DNA of 64,000 bases from Desmodesmus armatus. Taxonomy: Eukaryota > Chlorophyta > Chlorophyceae > Sphaeropleales > Scenedesmaceae. Numbering within the stretch: position 1 is the first letter of the stretch; each line of letters begins with the position of its first letter. Shown piece after piece: positions 21,937-33,522 of the stretch. Location of the stretch: NCBI GenBank assembly GCA_007449985.2, contig VIIQ02000714.1, positions 1 to 64,000 of the forward strand, given 5' to 3'. The notes beneath the pieces were generated by a model. It had not been told where the DNA came from. It ran no database searches and saw only the letters and a list, made by a program, of their open reading frames with translations. A program made the position numbers and the translations under genes.

Positions 21937-24900
21937 TGCTGTTGCTGCCCCTGCATGGTTGAGTAGTCAACAGGGGCTGCTGTAGCTGCAGCTGCAGCCG
22001 GGTCCTGTGCTGTATGGCCAGCGCTCATGTGGTGGTGCTGCTGCTGGTGCAGGTGCTGGTGGTGCTGCTGCTGCAGTTGCTGGTGGTGGTGGTACTGCAG
22101 GTGTGCATGCTGTGCCGCCAGCCGCTGCTGCTGCTGCTGATAGTGCTGCTGATGCATCCAGAGCTGCTGCTGCTGATGCGCATGCATCTGGTAGCCAGCA
22201 GCGGCAGCGGCAGCAGCATCGGCTGCACAATCCCCACCCACAGGGCCACCTGTGTCGCTGCTGTCAGTCAACAGACTGGTCAAACTACCAGGGACACCTG
22301 CTGCTGCCACTGCTGATGCCTGTGCTGAATGCTGCTGGAAGGGTGATGCTGATCGAGCTGCTGCCATCGCTGCTGCAGCAGCAGGGTCCATCAAACCCCC
22401 GGCCCCCATTGCATACATCTGCCCAGAGAAGTGCCAACTGGTAGCTCGGCTTGTCATGCCGTTGTCGCTCAGCAGAAGCTGCTGCAAGCCGCCGCAGGGC
22501 ATGCTGTGTGTGCGGACACCTCCCGGCTGTGCACCCCCCATTCCCATTGCTGCCGCATTGCTGCCGAAGCAGCCGCCGGCCAGTGTTGCTGTCAGGGCAC
22601 CTCCTGGGGTCAGTGTTGCACAGTTTTCACCACCTGTGAGGTCAGAAGTGGGGGTTGTTTCGCTGCCGGGGGGCATGATGAGGGCAGAGGTGCCGTCATT
22701 GCTGCCGTTGCTGCTGCCGCCGGCCTGCTTAGTCATCATGAGGCTGCTGGAGGGGTCCATTGTGACGAAGGCGCTGGGGTGGCGGTTGGCGGGGGGACCC
22801 ATGGTGCCTGGGATGGCTATGCCCATTGGGCTGCCGGAGCCGCTCACACCTACAGACAGAGTGACAGGGGAGACAGGGGGGTTGTAGGAAAAAACAGAGT
22901 GGTTGAGTTGCAGGGTGAGGCGTGAATCTGGCTGGGATTGTGCCGCCATGAGTCGCAATGGGCTCCCTATGGGGTGGTTAGGCAGGTCTTGCACCTTGTA
23001 ACAGTGACAGGAGCCCCACAAGACAGGGAATGCAGAGTGTGATGGTGTTAAGGTTGCATATGGGAGGGGAGGAGAGCTGTTGCCTGTAACTGAAGCAAGC
23101 AGGCGTTCGTACAGCACAGCTACTGCATGACCACCTGTGCGTCCTGGTTGTGGAGTTAGGCAGCCTCATTACATAATGCAGCACTGAAATGCCCTGGCAG
23201 GCGTGCTGCATTGAGTGCATATGACATAACGCATTTGGCAATGTCGATGTGCACTGCACTAACCGCCATACAGCTCATCTGTCTGGATTCAGACGGGGTT
23301 GGATGTAACAGAGGAGCTGTATGGCATTTAGGGCAGTGCACATTGACAATGCCACATGTGCTGAGCATGCACATGTCCAACACATGTGCTGCATTTGAAT
23401 TGCCACTAGCCCATGCATCCCAAGCTAACGGTCGCATGGGGTGAAATTTGTTGTGGACCGACGGTATGATTAGCCATATTTCACACCCGCAGCTTGGGCC
23501 CCTAAACCCAGAGCTCCTCGCATACCACAAGCACAGTCCATCGATGCTGCTAGAATTGGGATTGAGGAAAGAGGAGGAGCTTACCAGGGAAGCTTGGGCC
23601 CAGGGCGCCAGGGTGAGGGGCCAGGCTGGGTGACTGTGCATGGTGCTGCAGCCCACCCAGCACTGGGGACTGGGCCCCACGCCGCCGCTTGTGTACTGGG
23701 GAGGACTGCTGCAAGAACAGACAGGAACAACACCAACACCCATACACACAGTCTGAGATAGCGGCTTGTGACCATCAACAGGCAAGAACTGCTGCTGATG
23801 GGCCTGCCAATCTGGTTTTGCGGCCGAATGAGCAAAGCGCTGCCATGGCAGGCGCATGCAGGCAGAGTATGGGAGGCTCCTTCCTTGCAATTCAGGCTCA
23901 CAACACCGACATGCGGGCACCTGGCTAACCGAGTGGGAGTCTCAGGGCTTCAGCAAGGACCGGGAAAGAGGTCAACTCACCTGGCCTGCATGTGCTGCCA
24001 TCTCCCCGTCTGCCCTCCTGCGCCTCTCTGAGGTGTTGGCGCTGCCAGGGCTGCCGTTGGGGTGCTCAGTCATGTCACTCTGCCAGGCAGAGCCTGCAGC
24101 AGGAGGCAGGGGTGGTGGCAGGCAGGGTGGCGAGGGATATATGTTGGTTGTGTTTGGCCACCATGCGGAGTGTCAGGTCTGAGTTTCAGTGTGTATCAGA
24201 ACAAACCTGAGCACCGCAATGGGGGTTAGAAAGGCAAGGGTTGTGTCAGGAGGGGGGGGGGGGCGCTCTGGCAAAAGATGTGGGCAAATTGTTTGTGTGA
24301 CCATTGGCGCCAAGGGCCCACCACAGATCAGCCTGCGAACTAGAGCAGGCGGCATGACCTGGCAAGCCACCTCGGCACATGGTGCGCAAACCCTAAACCC
24401 TACACCCTCCAGGGCAGCTTCACAAGGCCAGCCACCCTGACGATAGTCCTTGCTTATGCATGCAGGTTCAATACCTCGCAGGCATTGTTTTTCTGCTGAG
24501 ATGCAGGCCTTTGCTTTGAAACAAAAAAACCTTGTGAACACCGTAGGTGGCCTTTAAGCCAATGTATCAGGCACCGGCGATGTCAGTTCCATGCACGGGC
24601 CAGGACGGAAGGACGCATATGTGGCAGTGCACCATTACGCAAGGCTGTGTCTGCTGTCCTGAGGCGCAGCAGCAGCTTACCAGAGAATGACTCACCAGCA
24701 GATGATGTGCTGGCAGGTGACCCAGACAGCGGTGAGTCATCCAGTGAGGTGCCGTTGGTCCCGTCCGGCAGAATCTGGCCCGGCCGGGGCTTAACCGGCC
24801 CACCAGCACGGTCAGGCTTGATCTCCAGCAGTGACTCCAGAGTCATGCCCCACTCAAGGAACCTGTGGGGTTTTAACATTCGAACATTAAAGGGCAGGGT

Positions 24901-26338
24901 TTGAGTCGGCAGGGATTGTGATGGCAGGGTCGAGGAAGCAGGGAGCATCTGAAGGGTCACTGCTGCAAGCTCTCGAGCACTCGATGTTGGGCTGTCAACA
25001 CAGCTCAAGCTATGTGCACGGGACGTGGAGCCATACAGGGTCTACTGCGGCACAGGCAGTCTTTCTGTGCCCAACGGCGGCAGCTGTAGGCCTGCCGTGC
25101 TCTTGTGAGCAGGTGCTGATGCTGCCTTGAAGCTCTGTCAAGCCTGAACTGAGCAAACAACACACAACAGGGCTGCCAGTTCAGCCCCTACCAGGCCAGT
25201 GCCCTCAGCGAGTACACAAGCAACACTGCGCAGCTGAAGTCTCGTTGCAACCCATTGCACCGTGACCGATAGTTGTCATTTGCATCCATCGCCATAACAG
25301 CAAGGGCTTCACCTGTTTCTGATCTCAGGTAGGCGCGCACCCCACTTGAGGTTCCCCACAAACAGGTTCTTGACTGCACGGTTGGTGCGCCCAGGCAGCA
25401 GCATGGAGATAGCCTTCCAGTTGTTGCCATAGCGTGCTTGGGCCTGAGAGGCGAGCATAAAACAGGCACAACATTACTGTTACTGGGGTTCAGGCTGAGC
25501 CTTCCTGTTGCTGCTGTTACATTGTTACATTGTTACAACGACAAAAATTCGAGCATCCTATAGGGAGCAGGTGCAGATGATTGGGTAGGCCATACTCAGA
25601 CACCTTTTCAATGGGGACTTGTTGCTGGTCGTGTCATCTGCTGACTTTCTGCGGTTGAACGCGTACTGCATGTACTGCTGCTACAGCCCCAACCAGCTGC
25701 AGTCTACAGTAATGCTTGCTATCGTCATCGACGAGACACCAGGTGCTGATTGTTGCAACCCTGGAAGCAGTTGCAGGTTGAGTCAAGCTGCTGTCCTGCA
25801 GTCTTTCGACAGGGCTGCCACAACAAGCCTTCTCCACCGTGCTGCTGCTTCCGCGCAAACCAGCATCGCTGCTTCCCCTGCCGTGCTGTCCAAACATGCA
25901 TGGCATTTCAGTGCAATCCTTGCTCACCAGCACTACCACTGCAATCTCCCACTCTGTGAAGGGGCTCTTGCGGGGGTGCTCTATGTCAGGGCTGAGGAAG
26001 TTGCGCCACCTGGTGCGCAGAAGCACACAGTGTACAAATGCACGTCAGCACGCTATGACGACCCGAAAAACGTTCTGTTGGGTGTCCTGCAGCAGCCAGA
26101 CGGGCTGCAGAGCATGTGCTTTGAGCGTGGCGTGCTGCTGCCCATCGTGCTGTTGCTGGATGTGGCTGCAGTTCGAGTGCAGGGGCTGTGCTGCTGCTTC
26201 GTGGGGGCTGATTCAAGAGGCAAGTTTGACACACCTGTCACTGCAGCTTTTGCTGCTCCTGCCAGGCACCATCTGGGCCACATTGGCCCAGGAGCGCTCC
26301 CCATAGATGCCCACTGCATTGCGCAGCAGGTCATCCTC
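20433..26338 (-). CDS. R2R3-MYB transcription factor with glutamine-rich tail (5' incomplete)
   Basis: DNA-binding regulator. Exons in order: 26338-26235, 26009-25928, 25443-25313, 24862-24681, 24093-23981, 23708-23585 and 22849-20433, all joining in phase. The second MYB repeat reads EDDLLRNAVG, ERSWANVAQMVPGRSSKSCSDRWRNFL; the third reads SPFTEWEIAVVVLAQARYGNNWKAISMLLPGRTNRAVKN, with the usual regularly spaced aromatic residues. After the third repeat, KNLFVGNLK replaces the usual KNHW..LK. The rest (about 900 residues) is low complexity: long glutamine runs (CTG repeat at 21903-21949), His/Gln, Gly/Pro repeats GQ(G/A)GSxGPGxMG, ending in LINTAFLEDHGLLGDL. The last intron is inferred from a long pyrimidine tract ending CTGTCTGTAG. 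The exon holding the start and the beginning of repeat two was not found. A nuclear protein with an activation-type tail is likely. Confidence 0.85.
21903..21949 (-). repeat. CTG/CAG trinucleotide run coding polyglutamine
   Basis: About fifteen CTG triplets with a few TTG interruptions inside the MYB tail, read as glutamine on the minus strand. Further CTG/CAC-rich stretches at 22030-22200 code for His/Gln. Such runs are prone to length change. Confidence 0.85.
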
Positions 26339-28989
26339 CTGCAACATCGAGTGGATACAACATAAGATTGGTGCCTCTAGGCTGCATGCATGCTTCGGAT
26401 GGCGGGCCCGGATGCTGAAAGTTTTTTGGAGCGAAACGATGTGCAGATACAATGCTGGCTGCCTGTGCTGGAGGTGGTACTTCAGCTCACAAGCCACGAT
26501 AAAATGGGTTGATACTTAAATGCGTTGCTGGAGGCCCAGCAGAGGTCGGATTCACCTGCTCTGTCCAGGCTGAGCGCGATTGGCTTGAGTTGAAGTGCAT
26601 GGCTCCGAAGACACTGTCGGCCGACTCTTGTGCTGCTAGCTAACGCTAATGGGGCATTTCTGCACCCATACGTGCGCTGCGGTGCGTGCTCAAGGTATCT
26701 GCGGCTGCTGTGAAGTTGGTGGGTAGCCAATAGACAAAGGAGGCCCCGCTGAGTGTTAACCTCACAGAAGAGAGCCTATGTGTGAGGGATGGGCTGGGCT
26801 GCACTGACGGAGCGACAGCAGAATGGCTTCGCAAGGTGTAAAACCCTGCATGCACTGATGTGCGCTACAAGGTCTCAAAGTACGCCAACACAGCTCTTGT
26901 AGGAAACAGATGATGATGCGAGTCTTGATGACGAGCTCGAGATTGCTGACCACGTATTCGAGGACCTCCAATGTTTTCACGGGGAGGGAATGCGTTATCG
27001 TGTTGGAATAGATTGGTAGGTCTCAGCTGATCACCGTATTTCAACAAAACAAAGCATGCTGTTGTCAGCTTCCAGGTCAGCAACGTCAGGAAAAGAATGA
27101 GGTGCAGGTCTAACACCACGTATCCAGAAGGGACCATCTCGAGTGGTGCCCATATACAATTCGGCAAGGGAATTGTAATTCTCTGCGATCTGAGAACTAC
27201 AAACTACCAATCCAATGCACGTGGTGGCTCGTGTGGTACTGCTAGCTCCTGCCCTGGCCCCTCGCATGACAGATCCAGAGGTGCACAGTGGGGAAAAGAA
27301 GGAGGTGTGGGTTTTGAAATCTCAATGTACAAAATTGATAGTCTTACAGTGCTATTGTTTCTAGTGTTTCACCACCAACTACACAATGCATCCCTGGCAG
27401 GTGGGCCAGGGTCCAGCAAGAGGAGTGCGCATGCGTACTTTGCCTGCCACGTAATGCAGGTGCTGCAGCTGCATACACATATACATGCCAAAGTTGACGC
27501 CGTTGCTACGACCCAACCCTTCAGGATCTCAAGGTGAAAGCACGGTCCAGGTCAAAGTCCATGTTGGGTTGTCTGTCATTCCAGGTGCAGGCCCAGCTGT
27601 CTGCACCGCCATGGCCCCAGTTCTCACATCACACCCCACCAGAGGAGAGGCCTCACTCTCAAAAAGAGTATGACACATGGTTTGACGCTTCGAGGCTACT
27701 GCAAAGTTCATGTGAGACTAGCTTTTGGGTCTTGGGGGGGGGGGGTCCTGATGAGAAACAAGACCCCTTGGCAAGGGGTTGCGCCGGGTGACGAGCTTGT
27801 TTGTGTGATACACAGCACATGTGGGGCCGACCTTTGAAGGTCAGCAGGCTACACAGACATGGTGGGCAAGTACTCGCAATGAGTGCCTGCATAGCTGCGT
27901 TCGTTAGCACAACACTAGCAATTGTTGGTGAAGGATGCAGTATTACCCATCTTTTAGTTGGGTTACTGAAGTGTGTGCTGACAAGTTGGTGTCAAGCACA
28001 AACGTGAGCTCATCCACACAAGCTCATCAGATCTGTCAGCAAGCCCCGGGAGAAACATGTGAAGGCAAGCATGTAGGCATCAGGCAACACAGACCCATCA
28101 CGGCTGCCGATCCCCAACATCCTTGCATGCATGCAAGCTGACAACCAGACATTGACGCTGGTAATATTACCAAGGTTGGCAAAAAGCAACTATAACACAG
28201 ACAAGGTGAAGCCTATCCCAGCATGCACTACAACTTCTGCAGCAGTGGTACACAACCACAACAACAAGTGGCGTGCAGTGCTCAACACGGCTGCAGAGCG
28301 TGCTGCTGCCAAGTAACACATGCTCTGCTTTGACAATGTGCGCTACTCTGCTGTCATCCCGTCGAACACACTGCTGCTCCCCAAGCCCACCTACCACACA
28401 GGGACACCATACACAAATCGGGTACAATCCATTCGAGAAGGGTAAAAAGAACCACACTAGTCCACACCTTGCGCCTGTCTAGGGTCTGGCTGTTGGACTA
28501 TGCTGGGAGGCGTGCATTGTGCGGCTGCGTTTGCTGAGGGCACACAATGCACGCCTGCCAGCCAGCCACGACTGTACAGGCAGCTAGCTGAACTGTCACA
28601 TGCCCTAAAGATTGCACAACAGCGTCAATGCCTTGATTGCACAAGGGCCCTATGCTCAGGCATCGTGGGCAATCATCTGCAGTCTGTGCTACAGACGTAC
28701 CCGCAGCAGAAAATGTTGAACTCGGCTCTATATATGCAGGAGCTGCAACCTTGTCGGCTGCAAATGCGTCACACAGCCCTGCACTGGCCGCTCCATGATA
28801 CCCCACACCCCATGCATTTGCATTCTCAACAACATGTGCAGTTCAAGTCACATAACCAACACACTGTGGCAGGAGCAGCTGAACACCCATATGCTTCCTG
28901 GTCCAAGGTGCCAACTGCTTTGGTACGGACACCCACCAGCTGTTTCAACACTGCCACCACCTATTAATCCTACACCACTGCGTCCCTCG
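26339..28989. other. Region upstream of MYB; 5' exons not resolved
   Basis: Should contain the 5' end of the MYB gene and its promoter. I found no exon with the expected start of a MYB repeat. The part from about 26860 to 27330 is visibly richer in A and T and poorer in CAG/CTG than its surroundings; read on the minus strand it gives two adjoining open stretches (27267-27031 and 27167-26865) without recognisable motifs. A G-run lies at about 27737. TTACA occurs at several points and could serve PEX22. Confidence 0.4.
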
Positions 28990-29787
28990 TTACTGCTGGA
29001 AGTAGGCTTCAAGGGATGGGCTACTGCGCACGTTGGTGGACCCTGCGCCCGCTGCTGCTGCACCAGGCTGCGTGATGTGCAGCAACTGCGGCATGAACCT
29101 CTTCAGGTCCTCTGTCGTCTTGGCAGCACCGTCTATGTGCAGATCTGGCTCGATCTGCCGCACAACCGATACCTTGCCGTCCAATGTGCAGCAGAACAGC
29201 ACATGGTGCGGCAGGATCTGGCCAGGCCCTGCGCCCACCACCCCAGCAGCTTCCAGCGCTCCCAGCATCACTGCCTGTCCCACGTCGTCCTGCACCTGCG
29301 TTATGACGTATGTGTCAGCACAGCCCGCGATCTCGCGCAGAATGTCTGCTGCTGCAGGCCGCAGTGTTGCACCCTCCTGCAGGTCTGTGCTGGCCCATTC
29401 TTCAGTCAAGGAGCCCAGGGCTGAGATAGTGACCTTGCGCATGCCGCCGAGCTTGCTGCGCACTGCACGGCCCAATGGCGTAGCTGCTGCTAGCTCCTGC
29501 TGCAAGCTACCAGCACTGGCTGCTTTGCTGCTGGCTGTGGCGCTACTGCCCTGGCCCGCAGCCCCCAGCCGGCCGCCTGATCCTGCAGCTGCTGCAGCGC
29601 CTGCTGCATTAGCTTGCTGCCTGTGTGGATCTGGGACAGCAGGCCTGCGGAGCTGGTAGTAGGCAAATACCAGGGCGGCTAGGCCCAGCACGCCGGTTAG
29701 CGGCAGGGAGCCTGGGGGTGCTGTCGCCAAGTAGGCTTGCAGGCGGTTGTAGTACATTTGCACCACCCGACGAAGCTCCTGCAGCAT
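28990..29787 (-). CDS. PEX22: Peroxisome biogenesis protein 22 (PEX22-like)
   Basis: Membrane anchor that holds the ubiquitin-conjugating enzyme PEX4 at the peroxisome, needed for receptor recycling during matrix protein import. Single exon of 265 codons, close to plant PEX22. The short N-terminus is followed by a membrane segment at about residues 27-46 (SLPLTGVLGLAALVFAYYQL), then an Ala/Gly/Ser-rich linker. The conserved cytosolic domain spans about residues 115-265: VTISALGSL, GATLRPAAADILREIAG, TYVITQVQDD, ALEAAGVVG, LPHHVLFCCT, SVVRQIEPDLHID, then SSPSLEAYF near the end, as in the plant protein. The start at 29787 gives a complete anchor; the stop is TAA at 28990. It is transcribed away from the CCDC6-like gene. 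Confidence 0.85.
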   Translation of the reverse strand: MLQELRRVVQMYYNRLQAYLATAPPGSLPLTGVLGLAALVFAYYQLRRPAVPDPHRQQANAAGAAAAAGSGGRLGAAGQGSSATASSKAASAGSLQQELAAATPLGRAVRSKLGGMRKVTISALGSLTEEWASTDLQEGATLRPAAADILREIAGCADTYVITQVQDDVGQAVMLGALEAAGVVGAGPGQILPHHVLFCCTLDGKVSVVRQIEPDLHIDGAAKTTEDLKRFMPQLLHITQPGAAAAGAGSTNVRSSPSLEAYFQQ

Positions 29788-30441
29788 CCTTTGGGTGCAG
29801 GCTATGCTGCTGCTGTCACCTGAACGGGCAGGGAGGGTTTGCTAGTTACGTGTGTGCCAGCAGTGCGTCCTGCGCACACACCCACCAGTCAGCAGTAAAA
29901 GAGCAGGAGTGAGGGTGGCAGGGCTCAGCAGCACACGCGCCAGGGCTGGTGCTTTGGGGTTGAGGTTGTGCAAGGTTGGGAGCAATTGTAACAAGGTCCT
30001 GTTGTTGAATGAACTGGCAAGAGCAACAGGGACAAGCAAACTCACCAAGACAGCAGGCCAGATCAAAAGCTGTGAAGCAGCAGGTGCGAGGCAGTCCTTT
30101 GAGGTAAGCTAGTGTCACTTGGTTATGTCTGACACGCAGATATGCACCGTCCGGAAAGCACTTGGAACGTGTATGAGTGAGTGAGGGGCGCCTGAATATG
30201 AGTCACTGTGTTGCCAGGCTGTTCCCGCTTCAAGAGAATGTATTACAGCAGAATGCTGGAAAATTATCAAAACGTTACCAGGGCACCAGCCAACTGCAGG
30301 GCCAAGAGGACACACAGACAAGTCCTTGGGGCCTCTTCGTCTTCTCGAGCTCCGACAGCGTAAGTCCACACATCGTTTGAAACAGCACATGAGAAAACAT
30401 TGATCTACTTGCAAACAGCCCTATCAGGGCTGCAACATCAG
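29788..30441. promoter_or_regulatory. Shared upstream region of PEX22 and the CCDC6-like gene
   Basis: About 650 bp between two divergent start codons, so probably a bidirectional promoter. It may include a 5'UTR intron of the plus-strand gene: CCGACAGC before GTAAGTCC near 30360 looks like a donor, and TACTTGCAAACAG near 30418 like an acceptor. No other gene is visible. Confidence 0.4.
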
Positions 30442-33400
30442 ATGAATTGCCAATACGACAGTTTGAGCCGGGAGGAGCTGGTTGAAAAGCTTTCAACCAC
30501 TCAAAATGCTGTGAGTAGCTGATTGCCTAGAGTAGCTCCAGCTGGGGGGGCCCTCCCTCTGCTCCGAGACCGGCTGGTGTGCTGTTGCTGTTGCTGTGCT
30601 GTTGCTAGACCACCCCGCTGATGGGCATGTGCTGTTGCTTCCTTGCAGTTGGACAAGGAGAGAAAGGTCTGCTCAGCATATGCAGATGAGCTACGTCGCA
30701 CACGGGAGCAGAACATGGCTGTGGTGAGTGCAGATGCTGTCCAGCACCTTTCCGTCTGCAGTCCCCTTGCCACCTCTTGCTGAGCTGTCCCCCGCTCACT
30801 CCCGCCTGTGCTGCAGCAATCCCAAGTGGAAGCCGAGGAGGAGTTCATCACAAACAAGTTGATGAAGCGGCTGGAGCAGCTGAAGCAGGAGAAGCAGATC
30901 CTGGCAAACGAGGTGGGGTACACCTGCCACCAGCATCTGCCAGCAGCATCTGCCCTTGTGTGATCTGTGCTGACATCGGACGAGACTGTGCCTGCTGCAG
31001 GTGGAGGTTGAGGAGGAGTTCTTGACCAACACGTTGCAAAAGAAGCTTGAGAAGGTGGGGTTGCTTGCAGGCAGGCATGCTGCACGCCCAGCGGCATCAG
31101 TGGTTTGCCGTTGTTGGAGCACCACGCCATGAACTTCACCTTATATATAGCCGCCGCTGCAGCAACGCCAGCTGATTTCATGTGTTCAACTGGCTGCCTG
31201 TAACTTTGTGTGCGATGCCTTTGCTGCGCAGCTAAATAAGGAGAAGGTTGATCTGGAGAACCGGCTGGAGGCGGAGCAGGAGTATGTGGTCAACAAGCTC
31301 TGCAAGCAGGTCAGCACGAGATGGGGCGCATTGCAAAAGCATTTTCTTGAAAAGCAGCAGATAGACAAGTCCCATCTCTTAGCAGCAGTCAGTCTGTCGT
31401 GTGAACTGTGCATCTGTGGACTGTGCAGTGAATAGGGCCAACGCCGAGGGTGCAGCAGCCAACATGCTTACCATGCATGCCTGTGCTTCTCTTGGCCATA
31501 CACTGATCATGCTGCTGTGTCATCCGGGTTTGGTTCCTGCAGCTCGACCAGCTCAAGTCAGAGAAGGCTAAGCTGCACAAGGAGAAAGTTGACTTGGAGA
31601 ACCAACTGGAGGCAGAGCAGGTGGGCAGTGCTGGCATGGGCTGATCCTGCAATTGCAGGACACAGTGGCCGCGTCACCGCACTTGCATGTCATGACACCT
31701 AGCAGCAGAGCAGGCGCGATGCAGGAGTGATGAGATGGTTGACAGGCAGCATCAGCCGATGCCTGTGTCAAGACACCTTGCTGCAGCACGGGGGCAGCTG
31801 CTTTCAGCTGGCACAGGGCCAAACTTGGCGGTCACACCACCCTTCCCCACTGACCCACTCAGCTCACACTTCCTCTCGCCATGCTGTGGCCGCCGGCCTG
31901 CCCGCCATTGGCTGTTGCGTCCCTGCGCCATGGCGTCCACTTACTCTCCACCACTTGCACATGCTGAGGCTGCCCGCTGCCGCATGGGACTGTGCCGCAT
32001 GTTGTCTGTGAAGGAGTATATCATGAACAAGCTGCAGAAGCAGGTGGAGAAGCTGGGCAGTGAGAAGGGGGCGCTGCAGCGGGAGCGGTCCGACCTGCAG
32101 CGGCAGTGCAGCGAGCTGTCAGGAGCAGTGGACAAGCTCAACAAGGACAAGGTGCGGGGAGGGAGGGAGGGATTGGGGTGGTGCAAGGAGTTGTTCAACA
32201 GGTCACATAGCAGGATCTTACCTAGGAAACATGTGCACCCGCACAGGCATTGATTGCTGCACCAGCTTCTTCTCCAAGGATGGTGTGCAGGCCCTACAGC
32301 GCATCTCTTGACGTGTGTGTTGAGCGTAGTGCTGTCTTCTGCTGTCTTTCCTGCTGCAGGTGCTGCTGGAGACGCAAATGGAGATGGAGGTGAGTGGCGG
32401 TGACTGACACAAGCATGAGCACATGCTTGTAATGAGCACATCACTTTTACCAGCACCGTCTGCTGCACAGGGGCTGCGTTGTGTGCATTCAAGTAGCCAG
32501 CCATATGACAGCAGCAGCGGGCCCCAACACAACAGGTCAGGTTTCTATTGGCCAGAAGCTGATGCCACAGTGTCTGTGTCTGTGCTGTGCTGTCTCTGCC
32601 TGTCTCTTTGCTGTGCTGTCTCGGTCTGCTTTGTGCATGTGCTCTGCTCTGCTACGTATCTGTGCAGGAGGAGAACATTGTCAACCGCCTGCAGCGCCAG
32701 CTGGAGCAGCTCACCCACAGCTACAAGGCACTGGAGGCAAAGCTGGAGCAGCGGGGCCTCACGGTGCGGGAGCTGGGCCTGGCGCCAAACGAGCTGCCAC
32801 CCGAGTGAGTGTGTGCTGACATGACAGCCTGACACCAGCAGCTGCGCCATGACAGGGTTTGCATGAAGACCCAAGGGGCATCGGCAGCACGATTTTGCTG
32901 CAAAGTGTATGACAGCTGCAAAGGACATGCGCCACACACAGCAAGAGCTGTCCAATGAGTTGTCCCACCCACCCTGCCTGTCGTTGAATCACACGGCCTA
33001 GCAGAGTGTGTAATGTCATGCATCTGTCTCTCATGCGCCACTCAGTCAGCTTCACCCCTCGGTGTCCATGCATGCCTTTTCATCTTCTTTATTTTTCTTT
33101 CCTTTCCGTTCCCTGCGTGCTGCGGCAGCCTTGCTGTCTTCTACAGCCGCTCCTCCAGCAGGGCCAGCAGCGGCGAACTGAGCCGGCAGTCTTGGGGCAG
33201 CATGCGCGGCCTCAGCCTTGGCCATGGCCCACACTTACTCGGCGGCAGCGGCGGCGGCGCTGGCATGCAGTCCCCCTCTGGCAGCCTAGGCCGCGTCAGT
33301 GCTGGTGCAGACCTTATGGCAGCAGCAGCAGCCGGCAAGTGCAGCAGCTTGCATGGCAGCAGCGCCAGCAGCAGGCCTCGGTCGGGGCAGCGACCGATTA

Positions 33401-33522
33401 GCACCGCAACGGTACCGTCTCCGAGTGGTGTTGCACCTGCAGCAGCAGTGTCGTCGTCCCCATCTGCTGCGGCGGCTGCTGCTGCAGTTGCTGGTGGCGG
33501 CCCTAGCCAGCTGGCAGCTTGA
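30442..33522 (+). CDS. CCDC6-like coiled-coil protein (DUF2046 family)
   Basis: Ten exons: 30442-30510, 30649-30723, 30817-30912, 31001-31054, 31232-31309, 31543-31620, 32014-32151, 32360-32389, 32668-32804 and 33129-33522; all phases agree. The protein (about 380 residues) is a long coiled coil of repeated blocks: VEAEEEFITNKLMKRLEQLK, VEVEEEFLTNTLQKKLEK, LEAEQEYVVNKLCKQ, LEAEQEYIMNKLQKQVEKL and EENIVNRLQRQLEQL. This E-E-E/Q-x-x-x-N-K/R-L pattern is the hallmark of CCDC6/DUF2046 proteins. Introns fall between or within blocks, mostly in phase 0, as if the coiled coil grew by exon duplication. The C-terminal 130 residues are Ser/Ala/Gly-rich, starting LAVFYSRSSSRASSGELSR, and disordered. In animals CCDC6 acts in checkpoint control; the algal function is not known to me. 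A stop is reached if exon 9 is not spliced at the GTGAGT at 32805. Confidence 0.8.

Noticed and set aside
22007..22887. Several long plus-strand frames opposite the MYB tail
   Set aside because: Ala/Leu/Cys-rich translations of CTG/CAG repeats; the minus-strand frame is longer and joins in phase to a real MYB domain.
22987..23083. Alternative last-exon starts for the MYB gene (after TTCAGTTACAG at 23083 or TGCAAG at 22987)
   Set aside because: Both are in phase, but the acceptor at 22849 has a far stronger pyrimidine tract and avoids an odd Cys/His/Trp-rich stretch; kept as a possibility only.
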